Position numbers and translations under genes: made by a program. Positions 55,485-64,000 of a stretch of 64,000 nt of DNA are shown in pieces (the stretch's first letter is position 1; every line of letters begins with the position of its first letter). The DNA comes from a candidate division KSB1 bacterium (lineage in GTDB: Bacteria > Zhuqueibacterota > JdFR-76 > DREG01): NCBI GenBank assembly GCA_022566355.1, contig JADFJB010000005.1, forward strand, positions 1 through 64,000, given 5' to 3'. The notes below the pieces were generated by a model. That model was not told the DNA's origin, did no database searches, and worked only from the letters and a program-made list of their open reading frames with translations.

Positions 55485-55976
55485 TTGATTCTTAATCAAA
55501 ACTATGAACCAATGACGATTTCCTCGGTAAGGAAAGCCATTATTTTGCTTTATCTTGGGAAAGCTAATCTGGTGGAACGATATGATTCATTGGTAATCCG
55601 CTCTGTTACTCTTGAACTACCAATGCCAAGTGTAGTCCGCCTAGGGTGTTTTATTAATGTTCCTAGAAAGAGAATACTACTATCGCGTAAAAATATAATG
55701 AAACGAGATCGATTTTCCTGTCAATATTGTGGCACTTCTACCAAGCCGTTAACGGTGGACCATGTAATTCCAAAAGAAAGAGGGGGGGTGGATACTTGGC
55801 AAAACCTGGTTGCAGCATGCGAAAAATGTAATTTTAAAAAGGGAAATAAAACGCCAGAAGAAGCGGATATGATACTTCGGAAAATCCCTCAAAAACCGAA
55901 TTATTTGTTTTTTATTCAGAATTTTTTTGGAGCTGTTGAAGACCGTTGGAGACCATATCTTTTCCTTCCTGATTAA
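55485..55976 (+). CDS. HNH endonuclease family protein
   Basis: A protein of about 163 residues. After the family N-terminus (ILNQNYEPMTISSVRKAIILLYLGKANLVERYDS) comes an HNH domain: MKRDRFSCQYCG, VDHVIPKERGG and NLVAACEKCNFKKG, with two CxxC zinc pairs. The true start is uncertain. The frame stays open upstream to a stop at 55449 and reads QKTLKINKQV, which matches homologues, but the AAGGAG at 55443-55448 has no ATG, GTG or TTG at proper spacing: GTT lies at 55452. TTG 55485 is the first canonical codon. Confidence 0.82.
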   Translation: MILNQNYEPMTISSVRKAIILLYLGKANLVERYDSLVIRSVTLELPMPSVVRLGCFINVPRKRILLSRKNIMKRDRFSCQYCGTSTKPLTVDHVIPKERGGVDTWQNLVAACEKCNFKKGNKTPEEADMILRKIPQKPNYLFFIQNFFGAVEDRWRPYLFLPD

Positions 55977-56003
55977 TCTAATACTAAAATAGTGATAACG
56001 AAT

Positions 56004-57008
56004 ATGGAATTGAAAAAACGTATTTTAAGTGGAATGCGTCCGTCGGGTAAACTACATTTGGGGAATTATACAGGTGCACTGGAAAATTGGATTAAATTGC
56101 AAAATGAATATGAAAGCTTTCATTTTGTTGCAGATTGGCACAACCTTACGACTGACTTTCAGCATACCGGTAATATTTGGCAAGACTCAATTGATATGGT
56201 AATCGATTGGTTAGCTGCCGGAATCAATCCCGAAAAAACCACGATTTTTATTCAATCTCTCATTAAAGAGCATGCAGAATTACATCTTCTGTTTTCCATG
56301 CTAGTCACGGTGGCCCGGTTAGAGCGAAATCCAACAGTTAAAGAGCAAATTCGAGAGTTACACTTGGAAGATAAGGTCTCCTACGGCCATCTTGGTTACC
56401 CGATTTTGCAATCGGCAGATATTTTGATGTATCGAGCTCATGCAGTTCCTGTAGGTGAAGATCAGGTGCCCCATGTAGAATTGACAAGGGAAATTGCAAG
56501 AAGGTTTAATAAAACTTATGGAAAAGTATTCCCGGTGCCTAAAGTCTTGCTAACAAAATTTAGCCGTCTGCCAGGGTTAGATAGGGCAAAAATGAGTAAA
56601 TCAAAAGGCAATACAATTTTATTATCAGATACTCCTGATGAAATTAATAAAAAAGTTAGAACTGCAATTACCGATCCGGCAAAAATTCGCATGGGTGATC
56701 CTGGACATCCTGAAATATGTACAATTTTCACATATCATAAAAAGTTCAATCCTCAGGAACTTCCGGAAATTGAACGAGATTGTCGCAGTGGAGTGCTTGG
56801 TTGTGTAGATTGTAAAAACAATTTAGCGAGCAAACTGAGTAATATTCTAGAACCAATCCGTGAAAAAAGAAAGAAATTAGAAAAAGATAAGTCTTTTATC
56901 CGGGATGTTATTATTTCGGGTAATAAGAAAGCATCTAGCGAAGCTAAAATCACAATGGAACAAGTTCGAGAATCTGTAAAAATTGGTAATTTCTCTGAAA
57001 TAGTATAG
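56004..57008 (+). CDS. trpS: Tryptophanyl-tRNA synthetase
   Basis: A 334-residue class Ic synthetase charging tRNA-Trp. KRILSGMRPSGKLHLGNYTGALENW carries the HIGH-type HLGN, YPILQSADILMYRAHAVPVGEDQVPHVELTREIA the tryptophan pocket, and RAKMSKSKGNTI the KMSKS loop. Normal bacterial length. ATG 56004 is preferred over GTG 55992. A 12-15 base gap separates it from scpA. Confidence 0.95.
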   Translation: MELKKRILSGMRPSGKLHLGNYTGALENWIKLQNEYESFHFVADWHNLTTDFQHTGNIWQDSIDMVIDWLAAGINPEKTTIFIQSLIKEHAELHLLFSMLVTVARLERNPTVKEQIRELHLEDKVSYGHLGYPILQSADILMYRAHAVPVGEDQVPHVELTREIARRFNKTYGKVFPVPKVLLTKFSRLPGLDRAKMSKSKGNTILLSDTPDEINKKVRTAITDPAKIRMGDPGHPEICTIFTYHKKFNPQELPEIERDCRSGVLGCVDCKNNLASKLSNILEPIREKRKKLEKDKSFIRDVIISGNKKASSEAKITMEQVRESVKIGNFSEIV

Positions 57009-57018
57009 TTGCATCCAT

Positions 57019-57750
57019 ATGGCATATCGCATTAAACTACAAAATTTTGAAGGCCCCCTTGATTTATTACTTTTTTTGCTCAAAAAAAATGAATTGAATA
57101 TTTATGATATTCCAATTGCTCTCATTACTCAGCAGTATTTGCAATATATCCAAATTATGCAAACCCTGGATTTGGAAGTTGCCAGTGAATTTATTGTAAT
57201 GGCAGCTACTCTGATTCGAATAAAATCCAAATTGCTGTTACCTAAACCTGATATTGAAGAGGAAATGGAAGAAATTGATCCAAGACAGGAATTAATTGAA
57301 CGATTAATTGAATATCGTAAATACAAACAAATTGCGCTTGAACTATCTACAAGAGAAGATAAATATTGCAAATTACATAAAAGGGAAAACTATCAATTTG
57401 ATTTTTTAGAAGACGAAGAACAAAGTTTGGATTCTAGCCAAGTTACATTATTTGATTTAATAAGTGCTTTTCGTGAAGTAACTCTAAGGTACGAAAATCA
57501 GCCAATTCATCAAATACACACTCCATCAATTAGTGTAGATGAACAGTATGAATTTATAAAAACATTGATCAATAGCCGCGATCAATTGAGTTTTTCGGAA
57601 TTAATGGATGAAGTTCACCTCAAGACTCGTGCTGTTCTGGTTGCGACATTTATCGCAATGCTAGAACTCATCAAGAATAGTATTATTCAAATAAGACAAT
57701 CAAAACCGTTTTCTGAAATTTGGATATTTGGGATTAGTTCCAATAATTAA
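57019..57750 (+). CDS. scpA: Segregation and condensation protein A
   Basis: A 243-residue kleisin. YRIKLQNFEGPLDLLLFLLKKNELNIYDIPIALITQQYLQYI is a classic ScpA N-terminus, and DLEVASEFIVMAATLIRIKSKLLLP follows. ScpA bridges the heads of SMC dimers and binds ScpB, organising and segregating the chromosome. It sits next to scpB with six bases between them. The smc gene is not in the window. Confidence 0.93.
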   Translation: MAYRIKLQNFEGPLDLLLFLLKKNELNIYDIPIALITQQYLQYIQIMQTLDLEVASEFIVMAATLIRIKSKLLLPKPDIEEEMEEIDPRQELIERLIEYRKYKQIALELSTREDKYCKLHKRENYQFDFLEDEEQSLDSSQVTLFDLISAFREVTLRYENQPIHQIHTPSISVDEQYEFIKTLINSRDQLSFSELMDEVHLKTRAVLVATFIAMLELIKNSIIQIRQSKPFSEIWIFGISSNN

Positions 57751-57755
57751 ACAAA

Positions 57756-58340
57756 ATGAACGAAATTAGTCGAATTATTGAAGCTATATTATTTGTTGCG
57801 GATAAACCGGTTACAGTGAATAAACTTGTTCTATTATTACCAAATTTTAAGAAAGAAGAAATTGAAAATGGCATATCGGACTTAAATGAAGTTTATAAGG
57901 ATCATGCAATAAATATTCTTGAAATTGCTGGAGGTTTTCAATTGGCTACACGTCCGGGGTATCATGAGTATATCAAAAAATTTAATGCTGCTCGAATAAG
58001 GCCTAGGCTATCACAAGCAGCATTAGAAACACTCGCTGTTATTACTTATAAACAACCGGTCTCACGTGTTGAAGTCGAAGCGATAAGGGGAGTTAATTCG
58101 GATGGTGTTGTCGGTACTCTACTCGAGAGAGGAATGATTGAAATTCTGGGACGAGCTGACACCGTTGGAAAACCGCTTTTGTACGGTACAACTCAAGAAT
58201 TATTACAATATTTTGGACTTAAAAATTATTCTGAATTACCAAGCTTTGAAGAAATAGAAGCATTACTGAAGGCCAGAGAAGAAGAGGAAAAAATAGAAAC
58301 GATTCAACAGCCTCAAATACCCGATGGAAATGAGACTTAA
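57756..58340 (+). CDS. scpB: Segregation and condensation protein B
   Basis: A 194-residue winged-helix protein. ISRIIEAILFVADKPVTVNKLVLLLP, EIAGGFQLATRPGYHEYIKKFN, RLSQAALETLAVITYKQPVSRVEVEAIRGVNSDGVVGTLLERGMIEILGRADTVGKPLLYGTT is the ScpB pattern. It forms the SMC-ScpAB complex. It overlaps the following gene. Confidence 0.93.
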   Translation: MNEISRIIEAILFVADKPVTVNKLVLLLPNFKKEEIENGISDLNEVYKDHAINILEIAGGFQLATRPGYHEYIKKFNAARIRPRLSQAALETLAVITYKQPVSRVEVEAIRGVNSDGVVGTLLERGMIEILGRADTVGKPLLYGTTQELLQYFGLKNYSELPSFEEIEALLKAREEEEKIETIQQPQIPDGNET

Positions 58341-59037
58341 CCAGTATTTAGCGAAATGTGGAGTTACTTCAAGACGAGGTGCGGAAAAGTTAATTATTTC
58401 CGGTCGGGTAAAGATCAATGGTGAAGTTATTAGAAAACTGGCGACTCAGTGTGATGAAAAAACAGACAAGGTTGAATTAGACAATTGCTTGATTAAACCG
58501 GCAAAAAATTATGTTTATTTTTTATTGAATAAGCCCCCTGGTTACATTACAACAGTTTCAGATCCATTTCATAGACCTACCGTTATGAGTTTAATTCCAA
58601 AAATATCTGGCATTGTACCGGTAGGACGACTTGATCTAGATACCCAGGGCACTATTATTCTAACAAATGATGGGGAACTGATTAATCGTTTGATTCATCC
58701 AAAATATGAAATTGAAAAAAAATACTTAGTTGGATTAAATAAAAAAATCGACGACAAAGCCATTTTGGAATTAGAAAATGGAGTTGATATTGGCGATGAA
58801 TTACTTGTTAAGGCCTATCATATTAAAAAAGTCAGTGAGAAAAAAATACGCTTAAGTCTGCATGAAGGTCGAAATCGACAAATCAAAAGAATGCTAAAAA
58901 CTTTGGGATTTTCTGTGACATCACTTATTCGGGAGCAATTTGCATCCTTATGCGTAAACGACTTAAAACTTGGAGAATGGCGTTTCCTTGATAGAAATGA
59001 AATTGTTCATTTGAAGAATTTAGTAAGACTTAATTAA
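58330..59037 (+). CDS. rluB: 23S rRNA pseudouridine synthase, RluB/RsuA family
   Basis: A 235-residue enzyme. An N-terminal S4 RNA-binding domain (MRLNQYLAKCGVTSRRGAEKLIISGRVKING) precedes the catalytic domain, where GRLDLDTQGTIILTNDGEL holds the conserved Asp and GRNRQIKRMLKTLGF the second motif. RluB modifies U2605 of 23S rRNA in E. coli; the position here is inferred. ATG 58330 overlaps the scpB stop codon, and ATG 58324 is possible. scpA-scpB-rluB is a widespread cluster. Confidence 0.92.
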   Translation: MRLNQYLAKCGVTSRRGAEKLIISGRVKINGEVIRKLATQCDEKTDKVELDNCLIKPAKNYVYFLLNKPPGYITTVSDPFHRPTVMSLIPKISGIVPVGRLDLDTQGTIILTNDGELINRLIHPKYEIEKKYLVGLNKKIDDKAILELENGVDIGDELLVKAYHIKKVSEKKIRLSLHEGRNRQIKRMLKTLGFSVTSLIREQFASLCVNDLKLGEWRFLDRNEIVHLKNLVRLN

Positions 59038-59093
59038 ATAGATAGTTACTCATTACGAGTTAATTCCATTAAATATCAGGAGCTTGTAATAGG

Positions 59094-59822
59094 ATGGCAA
59101 AAAGTTCCAATATTAGAATTCCGAGGTTTATTATTACAATAGACGGTCCAGCTGGATCAGGAAAAAGTACTACTGCGGGAATGCTTGCCAGAAAATTAGA
59201 CTATCTTTACTTAGATACAGGAGCGATGTATCGAGCAATAACCTTGAAAGTTATACAAGCTAAATTAATAGAAGAGCAGGTTGAGAAGATTATTTCTTTA
59301 TTAAGGGAAGCAAAAATTGATTTAAAAAATAAGGATGGGTATATTTCTATATATTTGGATGAAATTGATGTTACAAATGAAATTAGATCCAAAAAAGTTG
59401 ATAAAGAAGTTTCCTGGGTTTGCCAGATTCCGGATGTTCGGGAGCATTTAGTAAAGTTGCAAAGAGATTTTGGGCGGGATGGGGGAGTGGTTGCCGAGGG
59501 AAGAGATATTGGTACTGTTGTTTTTCCTGAAGCGGATTTAAAGTTTTTTTTGACAGCCGATTTACAAACTCGGGCAAAACGCCGCTGGAATGAAAAAAAA
59601 GAAAGAGGCGAAGTTGGACTCTTGGAAGACATCGCTGCAGAAATCGATCAACGAGATAAGATAGACTTCGAACGAGAGTTGAGTCCATTAATAAAAGCCG
59701 AAGGTGCTGTAGAAGTCAACACAACAAATTTAACCATTGATGGACAGGTAAATTTGCTCTACAAAAAAATAGTAGAATATGGCCATCAATTAGAAATAGC
59801 AGATAGATCGGATAAATTATAA
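59094..59822 (+). CDS. cmk: Cytidylate kinase
   Basis: A 242-residue kinase phosphorylating CMP/dCMP. P-loop IDGPAGSGKSTTAGMLARKL is near residues 17-36, DTGAMYRAITLKV follows, then VVAEGRDIGTVVFPEADLKFFLTAD and RRWNEKKERGE. Length is slightly above the usual 220-230. It lies between rluB and plsC and before rpsA, the usual arrangement in many bacteria (cmk-rpsA). Confidence 0.94.
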   Translation: MAKSSNIRIPRFIITIDGPAGSGKSTTAGMLARKLDYLYLDTGAMYRAITLKVIQAKLIEEQVEKIISLLREAKIDLKNKDGYISIYLDEIDVTNEIRSKKVDKEVSWVCQIPDVREHLVKLQRDFGRDGGVVAEGRDIGTVVFPEADLKFFLTADLQTRAKRRWNEKKERGEVGLLEDIAAEIDQRDKIDFERELSPLIKAEGAVEVNTTNLTIDGQVNLLYKKIVEYGHQLEIADRSDKL

Positions 59823-59936
59823 TTTGTCAGGCAAGCAGAATATTTGTCAATAAATAAATGTTGGAATCTCAAAAAGATTCACACCTTGCCTATTTCGATT
59901 GTTAAATTATGTTAACACTATTTTGTTGCAATTACA

Positions 59937-60554
59937 ATGCGTAATTATTATTTTCTTATCGTTTATTTTCTCCGGATACTATTCCGAATACTGTTTGGCT
60001 TCTCTGTGATAGGGATCAATAACTGGAAAAAAGACCAAGGATTTATTGTTGCCTCTAATCATCAAAGTTATTTAGATCCTTTTTTTGTTGGTAGTGCAGC
60101 CCCAGTGGAGATGTGTTATATGGCCAAAAAAGAAATATTTAGTTGGCCGGTTCTTGGCTTTATTGCTAAGAATTTAAATGCATTTCCAACAACACGTAAA
60201 GGATTTGATATTGGAGCTATTAAACATGCAAAACGGATGTTAAAGAACTATAAACCTCTGTTAGTCTTTTTTGAAGGAACAAGAAGTAGAGATGGTAAAT
60301 TTCTCCCGGTTAAAAGAGGTGTTGGACTGCTTTCTTACATAAACCAGGTAGATATTTTACCTACTTATGTTCATGGTAGTTTAAATTTGAAAAATGCGAT
60401 TTTTAGATCGCCAGCAGTAACAGTGAAATTCGGACAAATGATCTCAATTTCAAAGTATCAAGATTTGGATTTACCGGTTAAAGAAATTTATACAATGATA
60501 TCAAACGATGTGATGAATTCAGTAAAAGAATTAAAAAATTCAATAATTAACTAG
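59937..60554 (+). CDS. plsC: 1-acyl-sn-glycerol-3-phosphate acyltransferase (PlsC)
   Basis: A 205-residue membrane-associated acyltransferase. An N-terminal hydrophobic helix (about 5-22) precedes the catalytic HX4D motif NHQSYLDPFF and the FFEGTRSRDGKF acceptor motif. PlsC makes phosphatidic acid from lysophosphatidate in phospholipid synthesis. Between cmk and rpsA, as in many FCB-group bacteria. No strong ribosome site before ATG 59937. Confidence 0.92.
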   Translation: MRNYYFLIVYFLRILFRILFGFSVIGINNWKKDQGFIVASNHQSYLDPFFVGSAAPVEMCYMAKKEIFSWPVLGFIAKNLNAFPTTRKGFDIGAIKHAKRMLKNYKPLLVFFEGTRSRDGKFLPVKRGVGLLSYINQVDILPTYVHGSLNLKNAIFRSPAVTVKFGQMISISKYQDLDLPVKEIYTMISNDVMNSVKELKNSIIN

Positions 60555-60597
60555 ATTTATTAACCCTAAACCATTAATAAATAAGGATTCAAGTTAT

Positions 60598-62733
60598 ATG
60601 ACAAAAGAGGAAAAAGATCAAAATACTGAGGAGATAACTACCAAAGAAGTTCAAATAAAAGGGGAAACTGAAACACCTGAAACTACACATTCTAATGAAA
60701 CTGAAGCCGAAAGTTTGGCTGAGGAAACGGCCCAACCTGAAGAGGTAGAAACAAAAATTGATATAATGGCAGAAACAAAATCTGAGAGTAAAGAGAGCAC
60801 TGAAAATAACAGTGAAGTAGAAACTGTTAAATTAGAAGATTTAGTTGAAGAACAAGAATATAGTCAAGATGAATATCAAAAATTCGAACAGATTTATGAA
60901 AGTACAATAAATAAATTCTCTGACGGAGAAATTGTTTCAGGTAGAATTATTTCAATTGATTCCAAAGATGTATCTGTGGATATTGGTTTTAAATCTGAAG
61001 GCCTGGTCCCCATTGACGAGTTTAGCAATAGCAAAGATCTCAATATAGGCGATGAAATTGAGGTTTATATTGACAACATTGAAGACAAAGACGGTCAGTT
61101 AGTTCTTTCCAGCAAAAAAGCCGATTTTGTTAGAGCCTGGGATAAGGTGATTGAAGTTCATGAAAAAGATGAAGTGATCAAAGGTAAGGTGAGCCGAAGA
61201 ATTAAAGGCGGTATGGTTGTCGATTTAATTGGTGTTGAAGCTTTTCTACCAGGATCTCAAATAGATATTAAACCTGTGCGTGACTTTGATGCATTGGTCA
61301 ATCAAGAATTCGAATTCAAAATTGTCAATGTAAATCATCTTCGCAGGAACATCGTTGTTTCTCGGCGTGTCCTGATAGAAGAGGATATGAAAGGTCTTAG
61401 AGAAAAAATCCTTATGAATCTGGATAAGGGTCAAAAGTTAGAAGGAACTGTCAAGAATATAACAAATTTTGGCGTGTTTATTGACCTGGGTGGTGTAGAT
61501 GGTCTTCTGCATATTAATGATCTTTCTTGGGGAAGAATCGGACATCCTTCGGAAGTTGTATCGCTAGATGAGAAAATTGAAATAGTTATTCTTGATTTCG
61601 ACGAAGATAAATCAAGAATTTCTCTGGGCCTCAAACAATTAACCCCTCACCCATGGGACAATATTGAAGATAAATTTACAGTTGGAACGAAAATATCAGG
61701 TAAAGTTGTTAATATTGCAGATTATGGTGCGTTTATTGAGCTTGAAAAAGGAATTGAAGGGCTTATCCATATTTCTGAAATGTCATGGATACAACATATT
61801 AAACATCCTTCCCAAGTCGTCTCAATGGGAGATGAAGTTGAAACTATTGTTTTAAGTGTGGATAAAGAAGGTCAGAAAATATCTTTAGGATTGAAACAAC
61901 TTGAACCGGATCCATGGGACAAAATTGAAGAAAAATATCCCCTCGGTACACGTCATAATGGAGTAGTGAGAAATTTGACTAACTTTGGTGCTTTTGTCGA
62001 GCTTGAAGACGGAGTGGATGGGTTGGTTCACATCTCTGATTTATCCTGGACACGTAAAATCAGGCACCCAAGCGAAGTCATTAAGAAAAATGATAATATT
62101 GAAGTTGAAGTTCTTGCAATTGAAAGAGAGAACAGAAGAATTTCTTTAGGGTATAAGCAATTGTTTGATAATCCCTGGGATATTCTTGAAACTCAGTACA
62201 AAGTGGGAATTCAAGTGAAAGGGGTTGTCACCAGGTGCATCGAAAAAGGTTTGGTTACCGAAATCCCTGATCAGGTTGAAGGCTTTGTGCCAATCTCACA
62301 TTTGACACGAATTGATTCATCGGGACGTCGACGAACCGCAGATGCCTATAAGATCGATGATGAATTAGAGCTTACGGTTATTGAGTTTGATAAGAATAAT
62401 AAACGGATTGTTCTATCGGAAAAAAGTCTAGAAGAATTAAATCTGAAAACAGAGCAAGAAGCTGCAGAAAAGACAACTGAAGCTCAAGTGGAAGCAGCGC
62501 CAGAAGTTAAAGATGATACCGAAGTTAAAGCCGACATCGAGGTAAAAGAGGATGTCGTTGTAAAAGACGATATCAAGCAAGACAGTAAGCCGAAAACTGC
62601 ACAACAAAAAACAAAGGAAAAAGAAACAGAAACAGGGACTCCAAAGAAAACCAAAGCAAAATTAAAGAAAGAAGAAGCAGAAGAAAAAACCAACTCCGAA
62701 ACTACGGGGTCGGAAGAAGATTCAAAAGAATAG
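60598..62733 (+). CDS. rpsA: 30S ribosomal protein S1
   Basis: A 711-residue RNA-binding protein with six S1 domains, at roughly residues 110-180, 192-262, 279-350, 362-435, 450-520 and 537-610. Domains 3 to 5 carry 'NFGVFIDL..GLLHINDLSW' type motifs and each ends in 'RISLGLKQL..PW'. An acidic extension of about 100 residues precedes the first domain, and a Lys/Glu-rich tail of about 95 ends the protein. S1 recruits mRNA to the ribosome. A strong terminator follows. Confidence 0.95.
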   Translation: MTKEEKDQNTEEITTKEVQIKGETETPETTHSNETEAESLAEETAQPEEVETKIDIMAETKSESKESTENNSEVETVKLEDLVEEQEYSQDEYQKFEQIYESTINKFSDGEIVSGRIISIDSKDVSVDIGFKSEGLVPIDEFSNSKDLNIGDEIEVYIDNIEDKDGQLVLSSKKADFVRAWDKVIEVHEKDEVIKGKVSRRIKGGMVVDLIGVEAFLPGSQIDIKPVRDFDALVNQEFEFKIVNVNHLRRNIVVSRRVLIEEDMKGLREKILMNLDKGQKLEGTVKNITNFGVFIDLGGVDGLLHINDLSWGRIGHPSEVVSLDEKIEIVILDFDEDKSRISLGLKQLTPHPWDNIEDKFTVGTKISGKVVNIADYGAFIELEKGIEGLIHISEMSWIQHIKHPSQVVSMGDEVETIVLSVDKEGQKISLGLKQLEPDPWDKIEEKYPLGTRHNGVVRNLTNFGAFVELEDGVDGLVHISDLSWTRKIRHPSEVIKKNDNIEVEVLAIERENRRISLGYKQLFDNPWDILETQYKVGIQVKGVVTRCIEKGLVTEIPDQVEGFVPISHLTRIDSSGRRRTADAYKIDDELELTVIEFDKNNKRIVLSEKSLEELNLKTEQEAAEKTTEAQVEAAPEVKDDTEVKADIEVKEDVVVKDDIKQDSKPKTAQQKTKEKETETGTPKKTKAKLKKEEAEEKTNSETTGSEEDSKE

Positions 62734-62761
62734 CATCTATTGAATTGTTGTAATATTAAGG

Positions 62762-62792
62762 GCCGCTTTGATTCTGTTAAGGCGGCTTTTTT
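62762..62792 (+). terminator. Rho-independent terminator after rpsA
   Basis: GCCGCTTT (62762-62769) pairs with AAGGCGGC (62779-62786) over 8 bp, one a G-T wobble, with a 9-base loop, followed by six Ts (62787-62792). It lies 28 bases after the rpsA stop codon and is the clearest terminator in the window, ending the scpA-to-rpsA series. Confidence 0.85.
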
Positions 62793-63031
62793 ATTTTGGG
62801 TTTAATATAATTTCAATCCAGAATATTTATTCAAATTACCTTTTGATTTTGCAAGTTCGGCTTTATCATATCTACTATCCAAAAAGAATTGATTTTTAAT
62901 TGAATAATGTTATTTTAATTACTAATTTTTGAGAGATTAAAAGATTAATTTGATCCCCGATGTTACCTCAAAATTACCAAATCAATTTGTTCCAAATTAT
63001 ATAACTTATTTCAATTTGAGGAGAAATTAGC
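62793..63031. other. Gene-free leader before lapA
   Basis: An AT-rich stretch between the rpsA terminator and lapA. No gene or repeat is seen. It presumably holds the lapA-lapB promoter, but no clear -35/-10 pair stands out. A GAGGAG ribosome site lies at its end. Confidence 0.4.
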
Positions 63032-63361
63032 ATGTGGATAGTAAAATGGATTTTAGGGGCGTTGCTCATCATCCTTATACTTGGTTTTGCATTTCAAAAT
63101 CAACATCAAGTGGCCCACGTTAATGTATGGAACTGGACTTCACCGGAAATGCCCCTGTATTTAATTGTTTATTTTGGATTTTCATTAGGAATACTCACTT
63201 GGTTATTTGTTTCCATTTTCAAAATATTGCAATTAAAAGTCGAATGTAGAAAGCTTAACAAACAAAATGAGTTGTTAACAGATGAGTTAAACAGGTTGCG
63301 CAATCTTTCTGTTGAAGAAGCCTTCGAAACTGATATGCCAGAAGAAGCTACGGACGAATAG
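63032..63361 (+). CDS. lapA: LapA-like membrane protein (DUF1049)
   Basis: A 109-residue protein with two hydrophobic segments (about 3-22 and 40-62) separated by a short loop, in the lipopolysaccharide assembly protein A pattern (MWIVKWILGALLIILILGFAFQNQHQVAHVNVWNW), then a charged helical tail. In E. coli LapA sits next to LapB and helps in LPS assembly and control. ATG 63032 follows GAGGAG. The following gene starts eight bases after its stop. Confidence 0.82.
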   Translation: MWIVKWILGALLIILILGFAFQNQHQVAHVNVWNWTSPEMPLYLIVYFGFSLGILTWLFVSIFKILQLKVECRKLNKQNELLTDELNRLRNLSVEEAFETDMPEEATDE

Positions 63362-63369
63362 GACTTGCC

Positions 63370-64000
63370 ATGGAATATTTTTCACAGAATAATTTTTTGA
63401 TTATCACTGTTGTAAGTATCATTTTTCTTGTAATAATTGTAACTATCCTCAGTCTTCGAAGAAGTAAAACTAACACCCAAAATGATTCTTCTGATTATAT
63501 AAAAGCATTAAATGCTTATATTGAAGGAGATATTGATGATGCAGTCAAATTATTTTACCGATCCGTAAACCAAAATACCGAAAATATTGATGCATACATT
63601 AGATTGGGAGATATTTTTCGCAAGCAGGATAAAATAGAGAAAGCTATAAAAATTCATCGGGAATTGTTAGTAAGACGTAATCTTAGTCAGGATACAAAAA
63701 AGCAGATTTATCGGAGTCTTGTTAAGGATTTAGTTAAGGCAATGTATTTTGATAAGGCTTTAGAAACCGTTCACCAAATATTTAGAATAGAATCTAGAAA
63801 TATATGGGCTAAAAAACAAGAATTGCTCATTTACGAATCTAAACAAGATTGGGGAAATGCATTTAAAACCCTTAAACATCTGGATAGATGGGAAAAAATA
63901 CCCAAAGTAAACTCAAAATTAGCATTATATAAAGTCGAAATGGCGTCGTCTATTTTTAAAAACCTAAAGGAGAAAGACGGTAGAATACAATTACGAGAAG
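63370..64000 (+). CDS. lapB: LapB/YciM-like TPR protein, truncated by the window edge
   Basis: The frame opens at ATG 63370 and runs off the window with no stop. A single N-terminal membrane helix (about 9-30, FLIITVVSIIFLVIIVTIL) is followed by TPR repeats: DYIKALNAYIEGDIDDAVKLFYRSV, NIDAYIRLGDIFRKQDKIEKAIKIHRELL and KALETVHQIFRIES. This matches LapB/YciM, which in E. coli guides LpxC to the FtsH protease. The C-terminal rubredoxin-like metal domain would lie outside the window. Adjacent to lapA. Confidence 0.82.
   Translation, partial: MEYFSQNNFLIITVVSIIFLVIIVTILSLRRSKTNTQNDSSDYIKALNAYIEGDIDDAVKLFYRSVNQNTENIDAYIRLGDIFRKQDKIEKAIKIHRELLVRRNLSQDTKKQIYRSLVKDLVKAMYFDKALETVHQIFRIESRNIWAKKQELLIYESKQDWGNAFKTLKHLDRWEKIPKVNSKLALYKVEMASSIFKNLKEKDGRIQLRE

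Overview
The window reads as a low-GC, Gram-negative (diderm) bacterium of the FCB superphylum, perhaps Calditrichota or KSB1-like. This placement is inferred from gene content: Kdo and LPS-transport genes, DUF4837 and DUF2723 proteins, and a core gene order seen in FCB relatives. No 16S rRNA or other decisive marker is present.

Layout. Positions 1-6500 are an accessory, eroded region. It holds a 3' fragment of a tRNA-Thr(CGU) gene that looks like the attachment site of an element lying to the left, a TPR gene, a broken pentapeptide-repeat gene, a GC-rich Na+/solute symporter, an S9 peptidase, a wrecked Ser/Thr kinase gene, and palindromic repeats. Positions 6516-11813 carry the prkA-yeaH-spoVR stress module, with a possible structured RNA upstream and an unrecognised fourth gene. 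Positions 11968-31370 are a long co-directional core block: rnhB, yraN, recD2, gatC, then the Kdo/LPS-export series kdsB-pyrG-kdsA-transaldolase-kdsD-lptC-lptA-lptB-rpoN, then hflK-hflC-hslV-hslU, argF and a FemAB-like gene. A glycosyltransferase stands alone at 31887-32963. Positions 33037-36955 form a minus-strand accessory island: a DUF5615/DUF433 pair, a frameshifted cytochrome-like lipoprotein, an NHL beta-propeller protein, a VOC protein and a PIN/ribbon-helix-helix pair. Positions 37210-64000 return to plus-strand core genes: valS, DUF4139, recG, DUF1844, an envelope glycosylation cluster (DUF2723 membrane protein, GT2 enzymes, rfbD, a WbaP-like fusion), accA, a thioesterase, a Trm112-like protein, an HNH nuclease, trpS, scpA-scpB-rluB-cmk-plsC-rpsA, lapA and the start of a lapB-like gene cut by the window edge.

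How the genes fit together. KdsD, KdsA and KdsB make and activate Kdo, and LptC, LptA and LptB help carry finished LPS outward. LapA/LapB-like proteins and HflK/HflC are, in E. coli, tied to FtsH and LPS control. The glycosylation cluster could supply and use lipid-linked sugars. ScpA/ScpB, Cmk and S1 form a common chromosome-maintenance and translation cluster.

No complete, clearly new system is visible. The best leads are the structured leader plus unknown gene in the prkA operon, the GT2-WbaP fusion with degenerate catalytic motifs, the DUF2723-centred glycosylation cluster, the tRNA-derived attachment site and the palindromic repeats placed at gene boundaries. All minus-strand genes fall in the two accessory blocks.
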